A DNA stretch of 64,000 bases from DASTFY01 sp963829955 (GTDB taxonomy: Bacteria; Actinomycetota; Acidimicrobiia; Acidimicrobiales; Ilumatobacteraceae). Each line of letters starts with the position of its first letter. Within the stretch, counting starts at the first letter, position 1. Shown here one piece after another: positions 42,278 through 51,271 of this stretch. The translations under genes were made by a program, and so were the position numbers. The stretch is from NCBI GenBank assembly GCA_963829955.1, contig CAWHKS010000022.1:1-64000 (forward strand), read 5' to 3'. The notes under the pieces are model-generated. The model searched no databases, was not told where the DNA came from, and worked only from the letters and a program-made list of their open reading frames with translations.

Positions 42278-44929
42278 ATGCCCCCGCCCCGCACCGCCAA
42301 CGAGCTGCGCCGGTCCTTCACGGGTTTCTTCGCGGACCGCGACCACGCGGTCGTGCCGTCGGCGAGCCTGATCCCGCACGACCCGACGGTGCTGTTCACG
42401 GTGGCCGGGATGGTGCCGTTCAAGCCGTACTTCACCGGCGACGAGGCGGCGCCGTTCAAGCGGGCCACCGACGTGCAGAAGTGCGCGCGGGCGGGCGGCA
42501 AGCACAACGACCTCGACGACGTCGGCCGCACGAGGCGTCACACCGTCTTCTTCGAGATGATGGGCAACTTCAGCTTCGGGGACTACTTCAAGGAGAAGGC
42601 CATCCCCTGGGCGTGGGAGTACGTCACCGAGTACCTCGGGTTCGACGGTGACCGTCTGTGGATCACGGTGCACACCTCGGACGACGAGGCCGAGGAGATC
42701 TGGCACGACGCCGTGGGCGTGCCCATGGTGCGCATCCAACGCCTCGGCGACGCCGACAACTTCTGGCAGATGGGAGACACCGGCCCCTGCGGGCCCTGCT
42801 CCGAGCTGCACATCGATCGCGGCGCCGAGTACGGCCCGGACGGCGGCCCGCTGGCGGACCCCGCCGGTGAGCGCTTCATGGAGTTCTGGAACCTGGTCTT
42901 CATGCAGTTCGACCAGGCCCCGGACGGCACCCGCACCCCGCTGCCCCGTCCCTCGATCGACACCGGTGCCGGCCTGGAGCGGATCCTCACCCTCGTGCAG
43001 GGCGTCGACTCCGTGTGGGACACCGACGTCCTCCGGCCCATCATCGAGGTGGCGTCGTCACTGACCGGTCACGCGTACGGGCGCGACGAGCGGACCGACG
43101 TCAGCCTGCGCATCCTGGCCGAGCATGCGCGATCGGGCACCATGCTCGTCAACGACGGCGTGTTCCCCTCCAACGAGGACCGGGGCTACGTGCTGCGGCG
43201 CATCCTGCGCCGGGCCGTGCGCCACGCGTTCCTGCTCGGTGCCGAGAAGCTGGTGCTTCCCGGTCTGGTCGAGGAGTCCATCGCCATCATGGGCGACGCC
43301 TACCCCGACGTCGTCAAGAACCGGGACTTCATCACCGGCGTGATCACGCGGGAGGAGGAGCGCTTCCGCCAGACGCTGCGCACCGGCCTCGTCATCCTCG
43401 AGGACGAGCTCTCCGCGGGCGCCACCGTCCTGCCCGGCGCGGCGGCGTTCAAGCTGCACGACACCTTCGGCTTCCCGCTCGAGGTGACCACCGAGATCAC
43501 CGCCGAGCGCGGGGTCACCGTCGATGTCGAGGGCTTCAACGTCGAGATGGCAGAGCAGCGCCGTCGGGCCAAGGAGGCCCGGAAGGCGACCGGCGTCGAC
43601 GACGATCGGATCGACCGGTACCGCGAGCTCGTCGAGCAGTTCGGCACGACCGAGTTCTTCGGTGATGGGGAGGACGAGGGCGACGTGCGGATCCTCGCCG
43701 TCGTCCCCGTCGTGGACAGCGACGGGCCGGACTCGCCGTCGGGAGTCGTGGAGATCTTCACCGACCGCACGCCGTTCTACGCCGAGTCCGGCGGGCAGGT
43801 GGGTGACACCGGGACCATCACGACCGAGACCGGCCGCGCCCGTGTGAAGGACACGACCTTCGCCCTCCCCGGCCTCCGGCGCCACGTCGCGGTGCTCGAG
43901 CAGGGCGACATCACGTCTGGCCAGGAGGCGCACGTCGCCATCGACGGCGAGCGTCGCCGGGCCATCCGCCGCAATCACACGGCCACCCATGTCCTGCACT
44001 GGGCGCTGCGCAAGGTGCTCGGTGCGCACGTGAAGCAGGCCGGGTCCCTGGTCGCGCCCGACCGCCTCCGGTTCGACTTCAGCCACTACGCGGCGGTCAC
44101 GCCCGACGAGATCGAGCAGATCGAGGCGCTCTCCAACGAGGAGGTGCTGACCAACGACCGCGTCCGCGCCTACGAGACCACCAAGGCCGAGGCCGAGGCC
44201 ATGGGCGCCATCGCCTTCTTCGGGGACAAGTACGGCGATGTCGTGCGCGTGCTGGAGGCGGGTAGCAACAGCCTGGAGCTGTGCGGCGGCACCCACGTCC
44301 GCGCCCTGGGCGACATCGGCACCATCAAGGTCGTGAGCGAGGGCTCCATCGGCTCCAACCTGCGCCGGATCGAAGCAGTCACCGGGATGGCCTCCGTCGA
44401 GCTGCTCCAGCGGGACGAGCGGGAGCTGGCCGAGGCCGCCGCGCTCCTGTCGACCACACCTGCCACCATCGTCGAGGGCGTGCGTCGCAAGCTGGACGAG
44501 AACAAAGCGCTCCAGGACGAGCTCCGCGCGCTGCGGGCCCGCGTCGCGGCCGGCCGCGCTGCGGAGCTGGCGGTTGGCGGCACGGACGGCCTCGTCGTCG
44601 CCCGGGTGGACGACCTGCCGCCCGGTGATCTGCGCGACCTCGCCGTCGCCGTGCGCGGCCAGTCAGGCGTTCGGGCGGTCGTCCTGGGCGGCCGCAGCGA
44701 CACCGGTGGCGCGTCGCTCGTCGCCGCGCTCGCCAGCGGGGTGGGCGGCCAGGCGGCCGACGTCCTGAAGGAGGCGGCTCGCGCCGTCAAGGGCGGCGGC
44801 GGCGGCAAGGGCGACGTGGCGGTGGCCGGTGGCAAGGATCCGGGCGGCGTCGACGACGCGCTGGCCATCGCCTCCGGCGCGGCTCGCGGCTTGCTCGACA
44901 CCGCCGGCGACGCCGCACCGGCCGGCTGA
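42278..44929 (+). CDS. alaS: Alanyl-tRNA synthetase
   Basis: 883 residues. The class II core starts RTANELRRSFTGFFADRDHAVVPSASLIPHDPTVLFTVAGMVPFKPYF with motif 1, then GKHNDLDDVGRTRRHTVFFEMMGNFSFGDYFK. The editing domain has the HTATHVLHWAL (HxxxH) and CGGTH zinc motifs, followed by a DHHA1 C-terminal domain with a Gly-rich segment (VKGGGGGKGDVAVAGGKDPG). It charges tRNA-Ala and clears mischarged Ser/Gly. It is followed by ruvX after 14 bases. Confidence 0.96.
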   Translation: MPPPRTANELRRSFTGFFADRDHAVVPSASLIPHDPTVLFTVAGMVPFKPYFTGDEAAPFKRATDVQKCARAGGKHNDLDDVGRTRRHTVFFEMMGNFSFGDYFKEKAIPWAWEYVTEYLGFDGDRLWITVHTSDDEAEEIWHDAVGVPMVRIQRLGDADNFWQMGDTGPCGPCSELHIDRGAEYGPDGGPLADPAGERFMEFWNLVFMQFDQAPDGTRTPLPRPSIDTGAGLERILTLVQGVDSVWDTDVLRPIIEVASSLTGHAYGRDERTDVSLRILAEHARSGTMLVNDGVFPSNEDRGYVLRRILRRAVRHAFLLGAEKLVLPGLVEESIAIMGDAYPDVVKNRDFITGVITREEERFRQTLRTGLVILEDELSAGATVLPGAAAFKLHDTFGFPLEVTTEITAERGVTVDVEGFNVEMAEQRRRAKEARKATGVDDDRIDRYRELVEQFGTTEFFGDGEDEGDVRILAVVPVVDSDGPDSPSGVVEIFTDRTPFYAESGGQVGDTGTITTETGRARVKDTTFALPGLRRHVAVLEQGDITSGQEAHVAIDGERRRAIRRNHTATHVLHWALRKVLGAHVKQAGSLVAPDRLRFDFSHYAAVTPDEIEQIEALSNEEVLTNDRVRAYETTKAEAEAMGAIAFFGDKYGDVVRVLEAGSNSLELCGGTHVRALGDIGTIKVVSEGSIGSNLRRIEAVTGMASVELLQRDERELAEAAALLSTTPATIVEGVRRKLDENKALQDELRALRARVAAGRAAELAVGGTDGLVVARVDDLPPGDLRDLAVAVRGQSGVRAVVLGGRSDTGGASLVAALASGVGGQAADVLKEAARAVKGGGGGKGDVAVAGGKDPGGVDDALAIASGAARGLLDTAGDAAPAG

Positions 44930-44943
44930 GGTCCGCTCGGTCC

Positions 44944-45366
44944 GTGCGGGTCCTGGCCCTCGACCTCGGCACGAAGCGGATCGGGGTGGCGGTCAGCGAC
45001 CGCAGCGGCACGATCGCCACGCCGCTCACGGTCATCACCCGCAGCGGCCGGACCGCGGACGACCACACGCGCATCGCCGCCCTCGTCGCGGAGGAGGAGG
45101 CCGAGCGGGTCGTGGTCGGGCTGCCGCTCTCGCTCGACGGGCGTTCGGGCCCGGCGGCCAAGGCGGCCCAGGCCGAGACTGAACTCCTGGCGGCCGCGCT
45201 CCCCGTCCCCGTCGAGTCCTTCGACGAGCGCCTCACCACCGTGACCGCCGAGCGCGCCCTCAAGGAGGCCGGTCTGCGCACCGAGGGGCGGCGGCGCGTG
45301 GTCGACAAGGTGGCGGCCGCCGTCATCCTCCAGGCCTGGCTCGACCGCCGGGCCGGCGCCGGATGA
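44944..45366 (+). CDS. ruvX: Putative pre-16S rRNA nuclease RuvX/YqgF
   Basis: 140 residues of the RNase-H-like YqgF family. The catalytic Asp lies in LALDLGTKRIGVAVSD, with GLPLSLDGRSGPAAKAA, FDERLTTVTAERAL and VDKVAAAVILQAWLD (final Asp) completing the site. It is thought to trim the 5' end of 16S rRNA. Start GTG 44944. It lies between alaS and mltG, as in other actinobacteria. Confidence 0.92.
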   Translation: MRVLALDLGTKRIGVAVSDRSGTIATPLTVITRSGRTADDHTRIAALVAEEEAERVVVGLPLSLDGRSGPAAKAAQAETELLAAALPVPVESFDERLTTVTAERALKEAGLRTEGRRRVVDKVAAAVILQAWLDRRAGAG

Positions 45367-45391
45367 CCGGAACACCGTGGTGATGACCCGG

Positions 45392-45397
45392 TAGCGT
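45392..45397 (+). promoter_or_regulatory. -10 element of mltG
   Basis: TAGCGT, twelve bases, GTG at 45410. The transcript would carry a leader of only a few bases. Confidence 0.4.
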
Positions 45398-45409
45398 TCC
45401 GTCCCGACT

Positions 45410-46567
45410 GTGAGCCGCACCGACCTGACGATCACCGATTGGCGCCGCGACCCCTGGGACGAACCAGAGGATCTCGACCCCGAGGAGATGGAGCCGCTCC
45501 CGCCCGAACGCAAGGGCGGGCGGCGCCTCGGTCTGGCGTTCCTCGGACTCCTCGTCGTGATGGCCCTCCTGGCTGGTCTGGCCGGTCGGTGGACCGTCCA
45601 GCAGGTCGCCCCGCCCGGTGAGCCCGGCGATCCGGTCAACTTCACCATCAACGAGGGCGACACGCTGTCGGCCGTGGCTGACCGCCTCCAGAGCGAGGGG
45701 ATCATCACCAACGCCCGGGTGTTCACCACGTACATCAAGTACAAGGGCGGGCTCGAAGTGCAGCCGGGCTACTACACCCTTCGCCCCCGCGACGACATGG
45801 GCAACATCGTCAAGTCGCTCCGGACATCCCCGACCCGGACGTTCAGCAACGTGACCTTCCCGGAGGGCTACGCGGTGGCCCGCATGGGCGCGCGGTTGGA
45901 GCGCGACGCGCCGCGGCTGTCGGCGGACAGGTTCGTGGCCGCCGCCACGTCCGGCAAGATCCGGAGTGAGCTGGCGCCGACGGTCACCGATCTCGAGGGC
46001 CTCCTGTTCCCGGACACGTACCAGATCGGCGGTGGCGAGACCGAGGACCAGATCGTCGGCCGGATGGTGCAGCAGATGACCCGCGTCGCCAACAGCGTCG
46101 GCATCCAGAAGGCGCCGTTGACCACCGGGCGCACCCCGTACGAGATCCTGATCGTGGCGTCGATGATCGAGAAGGAGGCCAAGGTCGACGAGGACCGGGC
46201 GCTCATCGCCCGGGTGATCTACAACCGGCTCTTCGTCGGTACCCCGCTGCAGGTCGACGCCACGCTCTACTACAAGCAGGACTCCGAGACTCCGTTCAGC
46301 ACACTGAAGGAGCTCGACACGCCGTACAACTCCTACCTGCACCTGGGCCTGCCGCCGACGCCCATCACCAACCCGAGCAAGAAGTCGATCGAGGCCGCGC
46401 TCAACCCGGCTCCCAATCCGGATCCTGCGAGCTGCCCCGGCGGGATCCCCTGCATCTGGCTCTACTACGTGCTGGCCGACGCCGAGGGCCGCCACGCCTT
46501 CGCCACCAACTACGACGACCACACGAGGAACGTGGAGAAGGCGCGGGCCGCGGGCCTGCTCGGGTGA
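45410..46567 (+). CDS. mltG: Endolytic murein transglycosylase MltG (YceG-like)
   Basis: 385 residues: acidic cytosolic N-terminus, one transmembrane helix (LGLAFLGLLVVMALLAGLAG, about residues 42-61), a LysM-like segment (NFTINEGDTLSAVADRLQSEGII) and the YceG catalytic domain. The catalytic Glu is in VASMIEKEAKVDEDRALIARVIYNRL, and PYNSYLHLGLPPTPITNP is the family hallmark. It cleaves nascent peptidoglycan and may define strand length. It overlaps aroE (GTGA). Confidence 0.94.
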   Translation: MSRTDLTITDWRRDPWDEPEDLDPEEMEPLPPERKGGRRLGLAFLGLLVVMALLAGLAGRWTVQQVAPPGEPGDPVNFTINEGDTLSAVADRLQSEGIITNARVFTTYIKYKGGLEVQPGYYTLRPRDDMGNIVKSLRTSPTRTFSNVTFPEGYAVARMGARLERDAPRLSADRFVAAATSGKIRSELAPTVTDLEGLLFPDTYQIGGGETEDQIVGRMVQQMTRVANSVGIQKAPLTTGRTPYEILIVASMIEKEAKVDEDRALIARVIYNRLFVGTPLQVDATLYYKQDSETPFSTLKELDTPYNSYLHLGLPPTPITNPSKKSIEAALNPAPNPDPASCPGGIPCIWLYYVLADAEGRHAFATNYDDHTRNVEKARAAGLLG

Positions 46568-47418
46568 CGGTCCTCCCGGCGGCGCGGCCCGTCGGAGGGA
46601 GCACACGGGTCGCCGGCATCATCGGCTGGCCCGTCCGCCACTCGCTGTCACCGGCCATGCACAACGCCGCCTTCGCGGCCTGCGACCTGGACGCGGTCTA
46701 CCTCGCATTTCCCATCCCCGCCGGCCAGGCCGGCGCCGCGCTCGGGGCGGGACGGATCTTCGGCCTGCTCGGACTGTCGGTGACGATGCCCCACAAGACG
46801 GACGTGGCCGGCCTCGTCGATCGACCGTCGCCCACGGTCACCGCCCTGCAGGCCGCCAACACGGTCGTGTTCTCCGAGGACGGCACGGCGGCAGGGGAGA
46901 GCACGGACGGCGGCGGGTTCGTCGACTCGGTCCGCCTCGACCACGACATCGATCCCCGCGGCCTGACGGTCGCCGTCCTCGGCGCCGGCGGGGCGGCGCG
47001 GGCCGTGGTGCTGGCGTTGACAGAGGCGGGCTGCCGGGAGGTGGTGGTCGTCAACCGGACGGCGGCCGCCGCGGAGACGGCCGCCGCGCTGGCGCCGGGC
47101 ATCGGCCGCGTGGGGCGGGCGGAGGACGTGACGGCGGCGGACCTGATCGTGCACGCCACCCCGCTCGGCATGGGGACCTCCGCCGACCTGCCCGTCGATC
47201 CCGCGCTGCTCCGCCCGGGCCAGGTCGTGGCTGACCTCGTGTACCACCCGCGCCGAACGCCCTTGCTGGCCGCCGCCGGGGATCGGGGCTGCCGAACCGT
47301 CGACGGGCTGGGCATGCTCGTGCACCAAGGCGCGCGGCAGTTCACGCTGTGGACCGGTGTGGACGCCCCGCGCGCCGTCATGCGCGCGGCCGCGGAGGCA
47401 GCACTCGAGCATTCCTGA
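46564..47418 (+). CDS. aroE: Shikimate 5-dehydrogenase
   Basis: 284 residues. The shikimate-binding N-terminal half has GWPVRHSLSPAMHNAAF and LSVTMPHKTDVAG (catalytic Lys); the NADP-binding half has VAVLGAGGAARAVVLAL and VVNRT. It reduces 3-dehydroshikimate to shikimate. The GTG start overlaps the mltG stop. The end GLGMLVHQGARQFTLWTG is characteristic. The other shikimate genes follow after the prepilin peptidase. Confidence 0.95.
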   Translation: MTVLPAARPVGGSTRVAGIIGWPVRHSLSPAMHNAAFAACDLDAVYLAFPIPAGQAGAALGAGRIFGLLGLSVTMPHKTDVAGLVDRPSPTVTALQAANTVVFSEDGTAAGESTDGGGFVDSVRLDHDIDPRGLTVAVLGAGGAARAVVLALTEAGCREVVVVNRTAAAAETAAALAPGIGRVGRAEDVTAADLIVHATPLGMGTSADLPVDPALLRPGQVVADLVYHPRRTPLLAAAGDRGCRTVDGLGMLVHQGARQFTLWTGVDAPRAVMRAAAEAALEHS

Positions 47419-47459
47419 GCTGGCGCGTCATCACCGGTCCCGGTGGACGTCTCGATCGT

Positions 47460-48041
47460 GTGACCACGCCGTTCTCCGAGTCCCATCAGCAACGAGTGGA
47501 GGAGAGCTGGCGGGCGGAGCTGGCCGGCGGGCTCACCACGATCACCGTGTTCGTCGTGGCGCTCGCCCACCTGCTCGGCGGTAGCCGATGGCTGCTGCTC
47601 GACATGGTGGCCGCGACGTTCCTGGTCCCGCTGGTGCTCATCGACCTCCGCGAGCGCCGGCTCCCGGACCGCCTGACGCTCGGCGGGTTCGCGGTGGTGC
47701 TGGCACTGGTCGGCGCCCAGGGCGCCATCTCCGGTGACTTCGCACCGCTCGTGGGCGCGCTGGGCGGGGCGGCGGCGACCGCTGGTGTGCTGCTCGTGCT
47801 GCACCTGGCCAGCCCGAGTGGGATGGGGTTCGGGGACGTGAAGCTCGGGCTGCTGCTCGGCGTGCTCGTCGGAGTCCGCTCGGTGGGCCTGGTCCTGCCG
47901 GCGTTGCTGATCGCCGGGGGGCTCGGCGCGCTGGCCGCGCTGGTCCAAGTGGTCCGGCGCAGGCGCCGTGACGTCACGCTGCCGTTCGGCCCGTTCCTCG
48001 TGGCCGGCACCGTCCTGGCCCTCGTGATCACCAGCCACTGA
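47460..48041 (+). CDS. Type IV prepilin peptidase (A24 family), short form
   Basis: 193 residues with about six hydrophobic helices. The two aspartates of the aspartyl protease are in LVLIDLRERRLPDRLTLG and SGMGFGDVKLGLLLG (GxGD). The N-terminal methyltransferase domain of full-length PilD is absent, as in short CpaA/TadV-like enzymes. No pilin genes are in the window. An orphan of this type between aroE and aroC is a conserved actinobacterial arrangement. GTG 47460 is chosen because it gives a short hydrophilic N-terminus. Confidence 0.87.
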   Translation: MTTPFSESHQQRVEESWRAELAGGLTTITVFVVALAHLLGGSRWLLLDMVAATFLVPLVLIDLRERRLPDRLTLGGFAVVLALVGAQGAISGDFAPLVGALGGAAATAGVLLVLHLASPSGMGFGDVKLGLLLGVLVGVRSVGLVLPALLIAGGLGALAALVQVVRRRRRDVTLPFGPFLVAGTVLALVITSH

Positions 48042-48069
48042 CGCCCCCCGACGCGAACGGGCGCGCCGG

Positions 48070-48075
48070 TACCAT
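48070..48075 (+). promoter_or_regulatory. -10 element of the aroC operon
   Basis: TACCAT, six bases, GTG at 48082: leaderless. Confidence 0.55.
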
Positions 48076-48081
48076 TCCCGG

Positions 48082-49263
48082 GTGCTCCGCTTCCTGACCG
48101 CCGGGGAATCCCACGGCCAGGCCCTCGTCGTCATCGTCGAAGGCCTGCCCGCCGGCCTCCCCATCACGGTCGAGGACGTACAGGGCGAGCTGGCCCGCCG
48201 CCGCCTCGGGTACGGGCGGGGGCCCCGGATGCGCTTCGAGGCCGACGAGCTCACGTTGCTGGGCGGCATCCGCCACGGGCGCACGCTCGGGTCGCCCGTG
48301 GCCATCGAGATCAAGAACAGCGAGTGGTTCCGCTCGGACCGCTGGCACCAGGAGATGTCACCGGCCCCGGGCCAGACGGAGCATCCGCTCACGCAACCGC
48401 GGCCGGGGCACGCGGACCTGGCCGGCATGCAGAAGTACGGCTTCCGGGACGCCCGTGACGTGCTGGAGCGGGCCAGCGCCCGTGAGACGGCGGCGCGGGT
48501 CGCTGCCGGCTGCCTGGCCAAGGCCCTGCTGGCCGAGCTCGGCGTCAGCGTCCTGAGCCACGTGGTGCAGCTCGGCTCGGCGCGGTCCAAGAGCGTGGCC
48601 CGCCCCTACCCGGAGGACCTCGACGCCGTCGACGAGTCGCCCGTGCGTTGCTTCGACGCCGCCGCGCAGGACGAGATGATCGCGGCGATCGAAGCGGCCG
48701 CCAAGGACGGCGACTCACTCGGAGGCGTGGTCGAGATCCTGGCGTACGGGGTGCCCGTGGGTCTGGGCAGCCACGTCCACTGGGACCGCAAGCTCGACGG
48801 ACTGCTCGCCCGGGCCATCATGAGCATCCAGGCCGTCAAGGCGGTCGAGATCGGCGACGGCTTCGAGGTGGCGGGCCGCCGGGGTTCGCAGGCCCACGAC
48901 GCGATCGTGTGGGACGCCGGCGCCGCCGAGAGCGGGACCGGCAGTGGGTACCGGCGGGAGTCAACCTTGGCCGGCGGCACAGAAGGCGGTATGAGCACGG
49001 GCGAGCTGGTCGTGGTCAAGGCGGCGATGAAGCCACTGGCCACGCTCAACCGGCCCACCCTGCGGACCGTGGACGTGGAGACGAAGGAATCGACCGTGAG
49101 CTTCAAGGAGCGCACCGATGTCACCGCCGTCCCCGCCATGGGCGTCGTGGCCGAGACGATGGTCGCGCTGGTCCTGGCCGCGGAGGCGCAACGCAAGTTC
49201 GGCGGCGACTCGGTGGCCGAGATGGTGCGCAACGCCGACGCCTACCGCGCCTCGTTGCGCTGA
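48082..49263 (+). CDS. aroC: Chorismate synthase
   Basis: 393 residues. Signature segments are LTAGESHGQALVVIVEGLPAG, RRRLGYGRGPRMRFEADE, RPGHADLAGMQKYGFRDARDVLERASARETAARVAAG and GTEGGMSTGE. The enzyme converts EPSP to chorismate with reduced FMN. The gene begins a seven-gene run (aroC-aroK-aroB-aroQ-pepP-efp-nusB) with overlaps or very short gaps, driven by the leaderless promoter in front. Confidence 0.96.
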   Translation: MLRFLTAGESHGQALVVIVEGLPAGLPITVEDVQGELARRRLGYGRGPRMRFEADELTLLGGIRHGRTLGSPVAIEIKNSEWFRSDRWHQEMSPAPGQTEHPLTQPRPGHADLAGMQKYGFRDARDVLERASARETAARVAAGCLAKALLAELGVSVLSHVVQLGSARSKSVARPYPEDLDAVDESPVRCFDAAAQDEMIAAIEAAAKDGDSLGGVVEILAYGVPVGLGSHVHWDRKLDGLLARAIMSIQAVKAVEIGDGFEVAGRRGSQAHDAIVWDAGAAESGTGSGYRRESTLAGGTEGGMSTGELVVVKAAMKPLATLNRPTLRTVDVETKESTVSFKERTDVTAVPAMGVVAETMVALVLAAEAQRKFGGDSVAEMVRNADAYRASLR

Positions 49264-49273
49264 CGGGCCGCTC

Positions 49274-49792
49274 GTGCACCTCGCGCTCGTGGGCATGATG
49301 GGATCGGGCAAGACCACCGTGGGCACGCGGGTGGCCGAGGCGTTGCAGTGGCCGTTCCTGGACAGCGACCAGATGATCGAGGCCCGCGAAGGCCGGACCG
49401 TCCGTGAGATCTGGCTGGCCGACGGCGAGCCTGCGTACCGGGACCTCGAGACGAAGGTGCTGGAGGACGCGCTCGCCCTGCCCGACCCCGCCGTCGTCGC
49501 GGCCGCCGGCGGCGTCGTGCTGCGGGAGGAGAACCGGCGGCTGCTGAAGCGGGCCCACGTCTGCACCGTCCGCCTGGTCGCCGACCCCGAAGTGCTCGTG
49601 ACCCGGGTCGGGCAGCAGGGTCATCGGCCGCTCCTGGATGACGATCCTCTGACCGCGCTGCGCCGCCTGGCCACCGAGCGCGAGGAGCTCTACCGCGAGG
49701 TGGCGGACGCGACCGTCGAGACCAGTCATGCGCCGATCGAGGCCGTGGCGGAGGACGTGCTGCGAGCGCTGGCCGCCTGTGAGGCACCGTGA
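49274..49792 (+). CDS. aroK: Shikimate kinase
   Basis: 172 residues of the NMP-kinase fold. The P-loop is LVGMMGSGKTTVG, the shikimate-binding acidic pair is FLDSDQMIEA, the glycine-rich strand is VAAAGGVVL, and the lid arginine is in GQQGHRPLLDDDP. It phosphorylates shikimate at O3. Start GTG 49274; the stop overlaps aroB (GTGA). Confidence 0.95.
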   Translation: MHLALVGMMGSGKTTVGTRVAEALQWPFLDSDQMIEAREGRTVREIWLADGEPAYRDLETKVLEDALALPDPAVVAAAGGVVLREENRRLLKRAHVCTVRLVADPEVLVTRVGQQGHRPLLDDDPLTALRRLATEREELYREVADATVETSHAPIEAVAEDVLRALAACEAP

Positions 49793-50820
49793 TCCGGGTC
49801 CCCGTGCCGCTGGCCGACCGGCCGTATGACGTGTGGGTGGGGGAGGGAGCGGCGTCGCTCCTCGCCGACGTGCTGCCCGCCGGCGTCGAACGAATCGTGG
49901 TGGTCACCCAGCCGGACGTGCCGGACCTGGTCGAGCGGGACCGCGTCGTGGCCCGCTGCGAGCTGGGCGAGGGCGAGTTCCACAAGACCCTGGCCACCGT
50001 CGAGCACCTGTGCCGCGACCTCGCCCGCGCCGGGCTCACTCGGCGGGACTGCGTCGTGGCGGTGGGCGGCGGGATGGTCACCGACGTAGCCGGCTTCGCC
50101 GCCGCCAGCTACCACCGGGGCATCGCGGTGGTCCACGTCCCCACCACGTTGCTCGGCATGGTGGACGCGGCCATCGGCGGCAAGACTGGTGTCAACCTGC
50201 CGGAGGGCAAGAACCTCGTCGGCGCCTTCTGGCAGCCGGTCGCCGTGCTGTGCGACCTGACCGCGCTGGAGACGCTGCCCGAGCGGGAGCGCCGCAGCGG
50301 GCTGGGGGAGATGGCGAAGTACCACTTCCTGACCGGCGACGACCTCCTGGCCCTGCCGCTCGAGGAACGGGTGGCGCGGTGCGTCGCCATCAAGGCCGAG
50401 GTCGTCGTGGCCGACGAGCGCGAGGCGACGGCCGGGGGGAACGCCGGCGGCGGGGCCGGGAGAGCCAGCCTCAACTACGGCCACACGCTGGCCCACGCGT
50501 TGGAGATCACCAGCGGTCACGACCTGCGCCACGGAGAGGCGGTGGCCATCGGGCTGGTCTACGCGGCCGAGCTGGCGGGCGTGCTCGACCGCATCGGGCA
50601 GGACCGGATCGACGAGCACCGCGCCGTGATCGCACGGTACGGGCTCGACGCGTCATTGCCGTCCGGCTCCGAGCCCGACCGCCTCGTCGAGCTGATGGGC
50701 CGCGACAAGAAGGCGCTCGACGGCTTGACCTTCGTGCTCGACGGCCCACAAGGGGTGGAGCTGGTCCCCGGGGTCGACCCGACGGACGTGAAGGCCGCGC
50801 TGGTCCGCATGGGAGCATGA
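49789..50820 (+). CDS. aroB: 3-Dehydroquinate synthase
   Basis: 343 residues. NAD-binding segment VVAVGGGMVTDVAGFAAASYHRGIAVVHVPTTLLGMVDAAIGGKTGVN, the DHQ-synthase hallmark, is intact; zinc ligands include a Glu near LGEMAKYHF, His in LNYGHTLAHALE and His in HGEAVAIG. It converts DAHP to 3-dehydroquinate. It overlaps aroK and is followed 4 bases later by aroQ. Confidence 0.96.
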   Translation: MIRVPVPLADRPYDVWVGEGAASLLADVLPAGVERIVVVTQPDVPDLVERDRVVARCELGEGEFHKTLATVEHLCRDLARAGLTRRDCVVAVGGGMVTDVAGFAAASYHRGIAVVHVPTTLLGMVDAAIGGKTGVNLPEGKNLVGAFWQPVAVLCDLTALETLPERERRSGLGEMAKYHFLTGDDLLALPLEERVARCVAIKAEVVVADEREATAGGNAGGGAGRASLNYGHTLAHALEITSGHDLRHGEAVAIGLVYAAELAGVLDRIGQDRIDEHRAVIARYGLDASLPSGSEPDRLVELMGRDKKALDGLTFVLDGPQGVELVPGVDPTDVKAALVRMGA

Positions 50821-50824
50821 AACG

Positions 50825-51271
50825 GTGCCGCGGCCGCTGTTGCTCGTCCTGCACGGGCCCAACCTCAACCTGCTCGGCGAGCGGGAGCCGGCCGTGTACG
50901 GCACGGCCACGCTGGAGGACTACGTGCAGGCCGCCCGGGAGGCCGCCGCGCGCCACGACTGGGACGTCGAGGCCTTCCAGACGAACCACGAGGGCGAGCT
51001 GGTGGATGCCATCCACGGCGCCCGGGGGCGGTGCGCGGCCATCCTCATCAACCCCGGTGCTTTCACCCACTACGCCTGGTCGCTGCACGACGCCCTCGCC
51101 GCGTTCGCCGGCCCGGTGCTGGAGGTGCACATCTCCAATCCGAGCGCCCGCGAGCCGTGGCGCCACACGAGTGTCGTAGCGCCGGCAGCCGCGGGTTCGA
51201 TCATGGGCCTGGGCCTGGCCGGGTACGGGCTGGCCGTCGACGCGCTCGCCGGGCTGGTGGAGCGGTCATGA
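50825..51271 (+). CDS. aroQ: Type II 3-dehydroquinate dehydratase
   Basis: 148 residues. Conserved segments: LLVLHGPNLNLLGEREPAVYG (with the catalytic Arg and the flexible-loop Tyr), QTNHEGELVD, INPGAFTHYAWSLHDAL and VHISNPSAREPWRHTSV (catalytic His). It dehydrates 3-dehydroquinate to 3-dehydroshikimate, forming a dodecamer in known cases. GTG start; the stop overlaps pepP. Confidence 0.96.
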   Translation: MPRPLLLVLHGPNLNLLGEREPAVYGTATLEDYVQAAREAAARHDWDVEAFQTNHEGELVDAIHGARGRCAAILINPGAFTHYAWSLHDALAAFAGPVLEVHISNPSAREPWRHTSVVAPAAAGSIMGLGLAGYGLAVDALAGLVERS